From NCBI GenBank assembly GCA_024697655.1, contig JAILFI010000095.1:1-6441 (forward strand): 6,441 bases of DNA, written 5' to 3'. This DNA is from Clostridiales bacterium (GTDB lineage: Bacteria; Bacillota_A; Clostridia; Peptostreptococcales; Anaerovoracaceae). The position numbers and the translations under genes were made by a program. This document shows, one piece after another, positions 1 through 5,956 of the stretch. The number at the start of each line of letters is the position of its first letter. Positions within the stretch are counted from its first letter, which is position 1. The notes under the pieces were generated by a model that did no database searches, was not told the origin of the DNA, and was given only the letters and a program-made list of their open reading frames with translations.

Positions 1-1384
1 GCAGACCCACTTCGAGCGCGTTGACGAAGTCCATATCCATCGGATGCGCTTCGTCGTCCGCGCCGGTGTCTCTTTCCTTCTGCTGCTCGACAAACCGTTC
101 GTACTGGTCGATCGGGTCGTTGAGCTCGGAGAACGCATTGCCCAGTTCCCAGCCATTGACGTAGACTTCAAAACGGCGGGTGATGCGCGGATCATCCGGA
201 TCTCTCTTGGCCAGCGGGGAGATCTCCACCGGGTGGCCGACGAGGAAGACCGGACCGTCCATCAGGCCGGGCGCGTCTTCACAGTACTGTTCGAACATCT
301 CCGCGATGATCTTGCCGCGGGTGTAATTCTTCACTTCATCCGGATCCATGCCGTACGCGATGGCCGCCTTGCGCGCTTCTTCATCATCGTCGATCTTGTG
401 GAAATCGACACCGGTGACCTGCGCAACGGCATCGGTCATGTCCAGTCTTCTGTACGGCGGGGTCATATCGAACTTCTTGCCGTCGTACTCGAGGATCGGC
501 GTGCCGTTGACCGCCATCTGCGCCTTGTAGAAGATCTGCTCGGTGACGTCCATGACGCTCTCCATGTCGCCGTACGCCATGTAGCATTCCATGGAGGTGA
601 ATTCCGGATTGTGGTTGCGGTCCATGCCTTCGTTGCGGAAGACCTTGCCCATCTCGTAGACTCTGTCCAGACCGCCGACGATGCAGCGCTTCAGATACAG
701 TTCGGTCGCGATGCGCAGGTACATATCGATGTCGAGCGCATTGTGATGGGTGATGAACGGACGCGCTGCCGCGCCGCCTGCGATGGTGTGCAGGGACGGG
801 GTCGTCACTTCGAGGAATCCGTAGTCTTCTTCGAGGACCTCACGGATGACTCTCTCGATCTTCGCGCGCTTTCTGAACGTGTCGCGTACGTCTTCATTGA
901 CGATCAGGTCGACGTAGCGCTGGCGGTAGCGCAGATCCGGATCCTTCAGTCCGTTCCATTTCTCGGGCAGGACCTGAATGGACTTGGACAGCAGGACGAT
1001 CTTGCTCGCTTCGACGGTGATCTCTCCGCGCTGTGTGCGGAACACGGTGCCCACGACGCCGAGGATGTCACCGATGTCGTATTTCTTGAACCACTGGTAT
1101 TCTTCCTGGCCGACGTTGTCGCGGGAGACGTGCATCTGGATGCGGCCGTCGCGATCCAGGATGTCCCCGAACGCCGCCTTGCCCATGACACGCTTGCTCA
1201 TCAGACGGCCCGCGATGGAGACTTCCTTGCCGTCCATCTCCTCGAAGCTGTCTTTGATCTGCACGCTGTAGGCGTTCACATCCCACGTCTCATTGACGAA
1301 CGGGTCACGGCCGGCATCGCGCAGTGCCTGCAGCTTTTCACGGCGGATCTGCCGCTGCTCACTGAGGTTCAGTTCTTCGCTCAT
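1..1384 (-). CDS. lysS: Lysyl-tRNA synthetase, class II (3' end cut by window)
   Basis: This enzyme charges tRNA-Lys with lysine in the cytoplasm, using ATP. The frame is open from an ATG at 1384 to the window edge, giving 461 complete residues; the family is usually about 490-505 long. The N-terminal OB-fold anticodon-binding domain covers roughly residues 55-150 (VSIAGRLMSKR near 56, then FGDILDRDGRIQ). The class II catalytic core follows, with motif 2 visible as FRNEGMDRNHNPEFTSME around residues 249-266 (Arg250 and Glu252 in RNEG). The last visible residues, NALEVGL, immediately precede motif 3 (GLGIGIDR) in known LysS proteins, so the end is cut by the window and the gene is not broken. 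The start is supported by AAAAGGAG 6 nt upstream. It lies 57 nt downstream of greA, a common pairing in Bacillota, and is probably transcribed from the greA promoter. No TTA, CTA or TCA codon occurs in the visible part. Confidence 0.97.
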   Translation of the reverse strand, partial: MSEELNLSEQRQIRREKLQALRDAGRDPFVNETWDVNAYSVQIKDSFEEMDGKEVSIAGRLMSKRVMGKAAFGDILDRDGRIQMHVSRDNVGQEEYQWFKKYDIGDILGVVGTVFRTQRGEITVEASKIVLLSKSIQVLPEKWNGLKDPDLRYRQRYVDLIVNEDVRDTFRKRAKIERVIREVLEEDYGFLEVTTPSLHTIAGGAAARPFITHHNALDIDMYLRIATELYLKRCIVGGLDRVYEMGKVFRNEGMDRNHNPEFTSMECYMAYGDMESVMDVTEQIFYKAQMAVNGTPILEYDGKKFDMTPPYRRLDMTDAVAQVTGVDFHKIDDDEEARKAAIAYGMDPDEVKNYTRGKIIAEMFEQYCEDAPGLMDGPVFLVGHPVEISPLAKRDPDDPRITRRFEVYVNGWELGNAFSELNDPIDQYERFVEQQKERDTGADDEAHPMDMDFVNALEVGL

Positions 1385-1405
1385 TGTTCACTCCTTTTAT
1401 ATTTC

Positions 1406-1427
1406 GAGCCCGCTGTCGCGCGGGCTC
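1406..1427 (-). other. Intergenic hairpin between greA and lysS
   Basis: A perfect 8-bp inverted repeat, GAGCCCGC and GCGGGCTC, flanks a 6-nt loop (GCGACA in the minus-strand RNA). It begins 14 nt after the greA stop and ends 7 nt before the lysS Shine-Dalgarno sequence. The sequence after the stem is GAAATATAAAAGG on the transcript, without a T-run, and the other strand also lacks one. It is therefore not a standard rho-independent terminator in either direction. It could be a weak attenuator, an RNA-processing or stability element, or a structure affecting lysS translation. The stem is directly visible; the role is inference. Confidence 0.6.
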
Positions 1428-1441
1428 TGTGATACTCTATC

Positions 1442-1936
1442 CTACTCGTCCTTCGTGGCGCTGTACATCTGGATCGAACGGATCTCCAGCGTGACTTTGC
1501 CGCCGGGGGTCTCGATCTCGACCTCATCGCCGACCTTGTGCTTGAGAAGGCCTTTGCCGATGGGCGAAACATTCGAGATGATGCCGTTGAACGGATCGGA
1601 TTCGCTGGCGCCGAGGATGGTGTAGACTTTCTCAACACCGGCTGTTTTATCGAATACCGTGACGCTGCTGCCCGCGTTGACGACGCCTTCTTCGTAGTCG
1701 CTGTCGTCCATGATCTTGGCTTCGCGCAGCATCTGTTCCAGTTTGAGGATCCTCGCCTCCACTTCGGACTGCTCGTTCTTCGCGGCATCGTACTCCGCGT
1801 TCTCGGACAGGTCGCCGAATGCTCTCGCCTCCTTCAGACGCTCCGCCACCTCTTTTCTTGTGACGCTGACGAGTTCTTCGTACTCCGCCTTCAGTTTGGC
1901 ATATCCTTCTTTAGTAAGCAGGATCTCTTCTCCCAT
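1442..1936 (-). CDS. greA: Transcription elongation factor GreA
   Basis: GreA binds the secondary channel of RNA polymerase and stimulates cleavage of the backtracked transcript 3' end, rescuing stalled complexes. The 164-residue product has the usual family length. The N-terminal antiparallel coiled coil spans about residues 1-78. Its tip carries the signature ARAFGDLSENAEYDAAKNEQ (37-56), with Asp42 and Glu45 matching the acidic pair that places the catalytic magnesium in GreA. The C-terminal FKBP-like domain (about 82-160) contains FNGIISNVSPIGKGLLKHKVGDEV, followed by strands ending in IRSIQMYSA. The ATG at 1936 is preceded by AAAGGAG with 8-nt spacing. A good promoter and a structured leader lie upstream, and lysS follows after 57 nt. 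Nothing in the protein looks unusual. Confidence 0.98.
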   Translation of the reverse strand: MGEEILLTKEGYAKLKAEYEELVSVTRKEVAERLKEARAFGDLSENAEYDAAKNEQSEVEARILKLEQMLREAKIMDDSDYEEGVVNAGSSVTVFDKTAGVEKVYTILGASESDPFNGIISNVSPIGKGLLKHKVGDEVEIETPGGKVTLEIRSIQMYSATKDE

Positions 1937-1968
1937 GGTGATAACTCCTTTCTTATCTTATACGGAAT

Positions 1969-2011
1969 CGCTTCGCGGCATTTCCGGCGGACCTGCCGCC
2001 CCGCAGAAGCG
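1969..2011 (-). promoter_or_regulatory. Structured 5' leader (hairpin) of greA mRNA
   Basis: An imperfect stem-loop lies between the greA promoter and gene. The outer arm CGCTTC (2011-2006) pairs with GAAGCG (1974-1969). After a one-base bulge, GCGG (2004-2001) pairs with CCGC (1978-1975). An inner stem GGCGG (2000-1996) pairs with CCGCC (1990-1986) around the loop CAGGT, leaving an asymmetric internal loop. The predicted transcript start at about 2014-2016 puts this hairpin within a few nucleotides of the RNA 5' end. No T-run follows, so it does not resemble a terminator. A 5'-end stabilising structure or a site for regulated translation are both possible; I do not recognise a named riboswitch. 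Confidence 0.5.
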
Positions 2012-2020
2012 TGCCTTGTT

Positions 2021-2049
2021 ATTATATGTAACCGCCCTTCTTTTTGCAA
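2021..2049 (-). promoter_or_regulatory. Sigma-A-type promoter for greA-lysS
   Basis: On the minus strand TTGCAA (2049-2044, four of six matches to TTGACA) is followed after exactly 17 nt by a perfect TATAAT (2026-2021). The predicted start is near 2014-2016, giving an untranslated leader of about 80 nt before the greA ATG. The -35 box begins only 2 nt after the stop codon of the upstream ligase gene. No terminator is seen between them, so greA and lysS may also receive read-through transcripts from the ligase operon. Confidence 0.75.
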
Positions 2050-2051
2050 CC

Positions 2052-3974
2052 CTACGGGCGCTTGTTTTCCTCGGCGAAACGGATCAGCTTCTTCGAGGTG
2101 TTGTGGACGAACTCGTTCTTCTTGACGATCAGCTTTTTGATCTTCTTGAACATCGGCTGGTCGGCGTTGACCTTGTCGATCTCCTCCCAGAGGATCTTCT
2201 CGATCAGTGCGTCCGTGATCTCCGGTTCTTCCGTGATGGACTCGGCCGCTTCTTCGTCGCCGCCCTCTTCATCGGCTTCCGCTTCGCTGCCGGTCAGCGC
2301 ATCGATCTGCGCCGTTGTCATCGTGGACAGTCTTTCTTTGATCTCCTCCATGTCAGGCAGGATGGCCGCCGCGATGATCGTATCGTCGCCGGACTCCTCA
2401 TCCGCCTCGAAGACCATCGACTCCGCGATGTACGGGCTGTTGGAGAGATAGTACTCGAGTTCTTCGGGGAAGACGTTCTTGCCGTTCTTGGTGATGATGA
2501 CGTTCTTCTTGCGGCCGGTGATGTACAGATACCCGTCCTCGTCGAGGTAGCCGAGGTCGCCGGTGTGGAACCAGCCGTCGGTGATCGCTGCCGCGGTCGC
2601 CTCCGGATCGTTGAAATAGCCCATCATGACATTGCCGCCGTGGAGCCAGATCTCGCCGATGCCGTTTTCGTCCGGGTCGACGATCTTCGCATCACAGGTC
2701 GGGAAGGCTTTGCCGACGGAGGCCGCCTTGGGTTCCTGATCCGGGTTGAGCGCGCCCATCGGTGCGCACTCGGACAGGCCGTACCCCTGCAGGGCGTTGA
2801 TGCCGAAGTCGCGGATGCCTTCGAGGACTTCCGGATTGATGGCCGCGCCGCCGACGATCATCAGACGCATGCGGCCGCCGAAGACTTTGTGGATGTCCTT
2901 GAACAGCTTTTTGCTGAGGTCGATGTGGACCTTCTTGAGTGCGTTGTTGACTTTGATAGCCTTGCGCAGCGTCGCCGCCTTGCCGCTCTTCTCCGCAGTC
3001 TTCCAGATGCGCTTGTAGAGCGTTTCGAAGAGGACCGGGACACCGAGGAACATCGTCGGTTTCGCTTCTTCCAGGTTTTTGGTGATGTACTTGAGACCTT
3101 CGCAGTACGCGATGGCCGCGCCTTTGTACATCGGCACGAGGAAGCCGCAGGTGCATTCATACGTATGGTGCAGCGGCAGGACCGAGAAGAAAATATCCCA
3201 GTCGTTGACCTTGAGGTAGGTCGGGCTGACCATGACGTCGGTGATCAGGTTTTTATGGCTGAGCATGACACCCTTGCTGGCGCCGGTCGTGCCGGAGGTG
3301 AAGAGCAGCTCCGCCATCTCTTCCGCGTCGATCTGCGCGTCGATGAACCGCCGGTCGCCCGCATGGATGAGTTCGTAGCCTTCGTCGACGAGGCGTTTCC
3401 AGGACAGGATGCCGTCGCTGTCTTCCTCCGCGTCCATGTTGACCATGAGCTGCAGGTCGACTTTGCCCTTCTCCTTGATGCTGCGGAACATCTTCTCCAT
3501 CTTCTTCCCCTTGAAGAAGATCGCCTTGACATCCGCAGCCGCCATGAGTTCCTCCATCTGGGACTCATTGAGCTCTTTATCGAGCGGGACCACGATGCCG
3601 GTGCCGCAGATGACGGACAGATAGGAGATCGCCCACTGGCTGCAGTTCTCGCCGGTGACGCTGATGCGCATGTCCTTGAAGCCGCGGTCGATCAGCGCCG
3701 TACCCAGCGCGTTGACCATGTCGAGCGCTTCCTTGTACGTCATCTTGACGTAATTGCCGCCCCTCTTCCACTTCTGGTAGAACAGCGGATGGTCGCCGTA
3801 CCAGTCGTCGCTGGCCGAGGAGACCAGCAGGTCTTTGACGTCCATGACCGGCCGGCTCTCGCGGTAGTACACCTGCGGATCCGGGGAGGTGTCGACGGCG
3901 TCGGACAGGGACTTCGCATAAGCGTAGTCGCGTTCTTTCAGTGCCTTGTAGTCCTGTTCATTCATCGGTTTCAT
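2052..3974 (-). CDS. AMP-forming long-chain acyl-CoA synthetase-like ligase, second of tandem pair
   Basis: This 640-residue enzyme of the ANL (adenylate-forming) superfamily most resembles long-chain fatty acid-CoA ligases (FAA1/FadD15 type). These activate a carboxylate as acyl-AMP and transfer it to a thiol such as CoA. Visible motifs are the P-loop LLFTSGTTGASKGVMLSH (TSGTTG 226-231, Lys234), PLHHTYE (267-273), QGYGLSE (396-402), the ribose-binding Asp473 in HTGD, the hinge region TGRKKNVIITKNGKNVFPEELE (486 onward), and a C-terminal lysine, Lys629, in NTSKKLIR. It has about 26 extra N-terminal residues compared with its neighbour. A strongly acidic low-complexity insert occupies residues 561-585 of the mobile C-terminal domain. 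No signal peptide or membrane helix is evident. The ATG at 3974 has AAGGGAG 7 nt upstream; Met4 would be too far from it. The gene begins 15 nt after the upstream ligase stop. The acyl substrate and acceptor (CoA or acyl carrier protein) cannot be read from the sequence. Confidence 0.9.
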   Translation of the reverse strand: MKPMNEQDYKALKERDYAYAKSLSDAVDTSPDPQVYYRESRPVMDVKDLLVSSASDDWYGDHPLFYQKWKRGGNYVKMTYKEALDMVNALGTALIDRGFKDMRISVTGENCSQWAISYLSVICGTGIVVPLDKELNESQMEELMAAADVKAIFFKGKKMEKMFRSIKEKGKVDLQLMVNMDAEEDSDGILSWKRLVDEGYELIHAGDRRFIDAQIDAEEMAELLFTSGTTGASKGVMLSHKNLITDVMVSPTYLKVNDWDIFFSVLPLHHTYECTCGFLVPMYKGAAIAYCEGLKYITKNLEEAKPTMFLGVPVLFETLYKRIWKTAEKSGKAATLRKAIKVNNALKKVHIDLSKKLFKDIHKVFGGRMRLMIVGGAAINPEVLEGIRDFGINALQGYGLSECAPMGALNPDQEPKAASVGKAFPTCDAKIVDPDENGIGEIWLHGGNVMMGYFNDPEATAAAITDGWFHTGDLGYLDEDGYLYITGRKKNVIITKNGKNVFPEELEYYLSNSPYIAESMVFEADEESGDDTIIAAAILPDMEEIKERLSTMTTAQIDALTGSEAEADEEGGDEEAAESITEEPEITDALIEKILWEEIDKVNADQPMFKKIKKLIVKKNEFVHNTSKKLIRFAEENKRP

Positions 3975-3989
3975 AATCGGGCTCCCTTC

Positions 3990-5735
3990 CTAAATATCTT
4001 CTTCCTCTTCTCCGCTGAAGTTCGCCTGGTTGTGGCGCTTGATCTTGCGGGTCGTGGTCTTTTCGAATTCGGTCTTGCGGATGCCGATACGCTGGACGCG
4101 CTTGTACGGCGGCATTTCGTCATTGGCCGCGTCCACGGCTTTCTTGATCAGCTCGTGGATCTCTTCATCGGTCAGATCGCCGTGCTCCTCTTCGATCTGC
4201 GGATAATCCGGGAAGATCTCCGCCTTGATGACGATGCCCTTCTCCGTACCGCTGTCGATGCCGTGGACGAGCGCTTCCGCGATGTAGTCCTGTTCGCCGA
4301 GCGTGAACTCGACTTCCTCCGGGAAGACGTTCTTGCCATTCTTGGTGACGATGACGCTCTTTTTGCGGCCGGTCACATACAGGAAGCCATCCTTGTCGAA
4401 GTGGCCGATGTCGCCGGTGTGCAGCCACCCGTCCTGGATGACCTTGGCGGTCTCTTCCGGGTTGTCGAAGTACCCCATCATGACGGACGGGCCGCGGCAG
4501 ATGATCTCGCCGTTGCCGGACTCGTCGACATCGATGATCTTGATCTCCGTGCCGGGCATCGGAAGACCTGCGGAAGCCGCCTTGCCGTACCGGTCTTTAT
4601 TGACCGCGATGATCGGCGCGTTCTCCGTCATGCCGTACCCCTGGAAGATCGGAAAGCCCATCGCCTCAAAGTCCTCGATGACGCGCGGGTTGATCGCTGC
4701 GCCGCCGACGATGAAGTGCTTGATCTCGCCGCCGAGCTGTTCGTGGACTTCCTTGAAGATCTTCTTGCAGACGAGCGGCTTGTTGTACATCTTGGTGCGG
4801 CGGCTCATCTTGATCATCTTGAGCATCGCCGGAAGTTTGCCCGTCGCCTCGGCTGTCTTGAAAATGCGCTTATGGAGCGCTTCGAAGATCAGCGGGACCG
4901 CGAGCAGTGTATTCGCGTGGAGTTCCTGGATGTTGGACTGGATGTACCGCAGTCCTTCACAGATCGCGATCGTGATGCCCTGATAGAGACCCGTGAAGAT
5001 GTGGCAGGTCATCTCGTATGTATGGTGCATCGGCAGGACGGACAGCCCGATCTCGCCGTCGACATCCACGTACTTGGACATGTTGTAGACGTTCGCGACG
5101 ATGTTGCGGTGGCTGAGCATGACGCCCTTGGCCATCCCGGTCGTACCGGACGTGAAGAGCAGCGCCGCCATTTCCTCCGGATCGATCTCGGCATCCACAA
5201 ACCCGCGCTCGCCGTGGCGCAGGTGGATGCGGCCTTCGTCGATCAGATCCATCATCGCCAGTTCCCCCTCACGGGGCTTGTCGGTGTTCATATTGATATG
5301 CAGCTTGACCGTCTCTGTCATCGGCAGCACTTCTTTGATGACCTTCTCCATCTTGCGGGAGTAGATCAGCGCTTCCGCACCGGACCGGTTGAGCAGGTTC
5401 GCGATCTCCGGAGCCTTCAGTTCACGGTCGATCGGAACCACGACGCCCGTGCCCATCGTGACGGCAAAGTAGGCGACGACCCACTCGTAGCTGTTCTCGC
5501 CGATGACGGCGATGCGCTTGCCTTTCAGGCCCAGGCTCACCAGGCTCGTCCCGAGGTAGTCGATATCTTTGATGAATTTGCCGTAAGTGATCGGTTCGAA
5601 CGGTTCGCTGTGCTTTTTCTTCACTAAAAATGCCGTATTATTCTCGTATAATTCGGCACTCGAGGTGATGAGGTCCTTGATATCCGTGACCTCGCGGTGC
5701 TCGTACAGAGCATCCTTGAATTTTTTACTGTTCAT
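3990..5735 (-). CDS. AMP-forming long-chain acyl-CoA synthetase-like ligase, first of tandem pair
   Basis: This is a 581-residue paralogue of the downstream ligase, in the same ANL superfamily group (long-chain acyl-CoA synthetase, FAA1/FadD15 type). Motifs in order are the P-loop LLFTSGTTGMAKGVMLSH (TSGTTG 195-200, Lys203), PMHHTYE (235-241), FQGYGMTE (364-371), Asp442 in HTGD, TGRKKSVIVTKNGKNVFPEEVE from 455, and Lys564 in KTTTRKIKR as the likely adenylation lysine. It ends in an acidic tail (GEEEEDI). All core catalytic elements are present, so it should be active. The start was chosen at the ATG at 5735 because AAAGGA lies 9 nt upstream and the protein then begins at the N terminus expected from the paralogue; an in-frame GTG at 5771 would add 12 residues without support. 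It is the first gene after the mtnA terminator and is preceded by its own promoter. Residues around 25-42 use AT-rich codons, including TTA for Leu29 and Leu37, unlike the rest of the gene. Activation of exogenous fatty acids is the likely role; the substrate is unknown. Confidence 0.9.
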   Translation of the reverse strand: MNSKKFKDALYEHREVTDIKDLITSSAELYENNTAFLVKKKHSEPFEPITYGKFIKDIDYLGTSLVSLGLKGKRIAVIGENSYEWVVAYFAVTMGTGVVVPIDRELKAPEIANLLNRSGAEALIYSRKMEKVIKEVLPMTETVKLHINMNTDKPREGELAMMDLIDEGRIHLRHGERGFVDAEIDPEEMAALLFTSGTTGMAKGVMLSHRNIVANVYNMSKYVDVDGEIGLSVLPMHHTYEMTCHIFTGLYQGITIAICEGLRYIQSNIQELHANTLLAVPLIFEALHKRIFKTAEATGKLPAMLKMIKMSRRTKMYNKPLVCKKIFKEVHEQLGGEIKHFIVGGAAINPRVIEDFEAMGFPIFQGYGMTENAPIIAVNKDRYGKAASAGLPMPGTEIKIIDVDESGNGEIICRGPSVMMGYFDNPEETAKVIQDGWLHTGDIGHFDKDGFLYVTGRKKSVIVTKNGKNVFPEEVEFTLGEQDYIAEALVHGIDSGTEKGIVIKAEIFPDYPQIEEEHGDLTDEEIHELIKKAVDAANDEMPPYKRVQRIGIRKTEFEKTTTRKIKRHNQANFSGEEEEDI

Positions 5736-5744
5736 TGACCAATA

Positions 5745-5750
5745 TCCTTT
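5745..5750 (-). promoter_or_regulatory. Ribosome binding site that fixes the first ligase start
   Basis: AAAGGA lies 9 nt before the ATG at 5735 on the minus strand. It supports that start over the in-frame GTG at 5771. Confidence 0.8.
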
Positions 5751-5822
5751 CGCGGCGCGCCAGTCTCGCACAGATCGCCGTTCTCACAGTTGCCTGCCTT
5801 TGCGATTCTCTGCAGCGCCTAT

Positions 5823-5841
5823 GTATACAGGGTAAGTATAC
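5823..5841. repeat. Twin GTATAC palindromes overlapping the -10 box
   Basis: Two identical self-palindromic hexamers GTATAC (5823-5828 and 5836-5841) are separated by 7 bp, so the 19-bp unit is itself an inverted repeat centred near 5832. The promoter-proximal copy overlaps the predicted -10 box of the ligase operon and the other covers the expected transcript start. The layout is what an operator for a dimeric repressor would look like. I do not recognise it as a FapR or FadR consensus. The repeat is directly seen; operator function is inference. Confidence 0.45.
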
Positions 5842-5843
5842 CA
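5835..5843 (-). promoter_or_regulatory. Extended -10 promoter of the ligase operon
   Basis: TGGTATACT on the minus strand is an extended -10 element (TGn followed by TATACT, five of six matches). The region 16-18 nt upstream (ATTCCTTA) is a poor -35 match, consistent with an extended -10 promoter. Transcription would start near 5828 and give a leader of about 93 nt. The element lies between the mtnA terminator and the first ligase, where a promoter is expected. Confidence 0.6.
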
Positions 5844-5901
5844 CAAACTTCACCGTTAAGGAATCGCTCTGCCTCCATCTCCGCAATTCGGACGGCGGTC
5901 T

Positions 5902-5928
5902 AAAAAAGCGGATCAGGTGATCCGCTTT
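5902..5928 (-). terminator. Rho-independent terminator after mtnA
   Basis: On the minus strand AAAGCGGATC, a short ACCT loop and GATCCGCTTTTTT form a perfect GCGGATC/GATCCGC stem, extendable by A-T pairs at its base, followed by six T residues. It starts 28 nt after the mtnA stop codon and separates mtnA transcription from the ligase operon. Confidence 0.92.
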
Positions 5929-5956
5929 CCCTTCCGTATTTCCGTGCCGCGGGCAG

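Noticed and set aside
1406..1427. A rho-independent terminator after greA
   Set aside because: The stem is good, but A-rich rather than T-rich sequence follows it on the transcript, so the termination signal is incomplete.
44..1432. A plus-strand open frame of 462 codons antisense to lysS
   Set aside because: It lies in exact antisense register to lysS, whose class II synthetase motifs are unmistakable, and it reflects the same codon bias. I see no ribosome binding site or recognisable domain for it.
1385..1441. A T-box or lysine riboswitch controlling lysS
   Set aside because: The greA-lysS spacer is only 57 nt, too short for either element, and contains just one simple hairpin.
1710..5627. 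A plus-strand open frame of about 1,305 codons antisense to greA and both ligases
   Set aside because: The translation is low in conserved motifs and rich in Asp, Val, Arg, His and Leu, as expected from the reverse complement of GC-rich genes. It overlaps two clearly conserved ligase genes in exact antisense register and is explained by the lack of TTA, CTA and TCA codons in them.
5754..5761. The palindromic octamer GGCGCGCC just upstream of the first ligase ribosome binding site
   Set aside because: It is a single short GC palindrome in a GC-rich genome, without a second copy or flanking symmetry, so a functional claim is not supported.
5736..5771. A longer first ligase starting at the GTG at 5771
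   Set aside because: The ATG at 5735 has AAAGGA at good spacing, and the extra 12 residues have no counterpart in the paralogue.
5735..5920. A small plus-strand open frame in the intergenic region before the first ligase
   Set aside because: It starts from a TTG, shows no convincing ribosome binding site, overlaps the mtnA terminator and the ligase promoter on the other strand, and resembles no protein I know.
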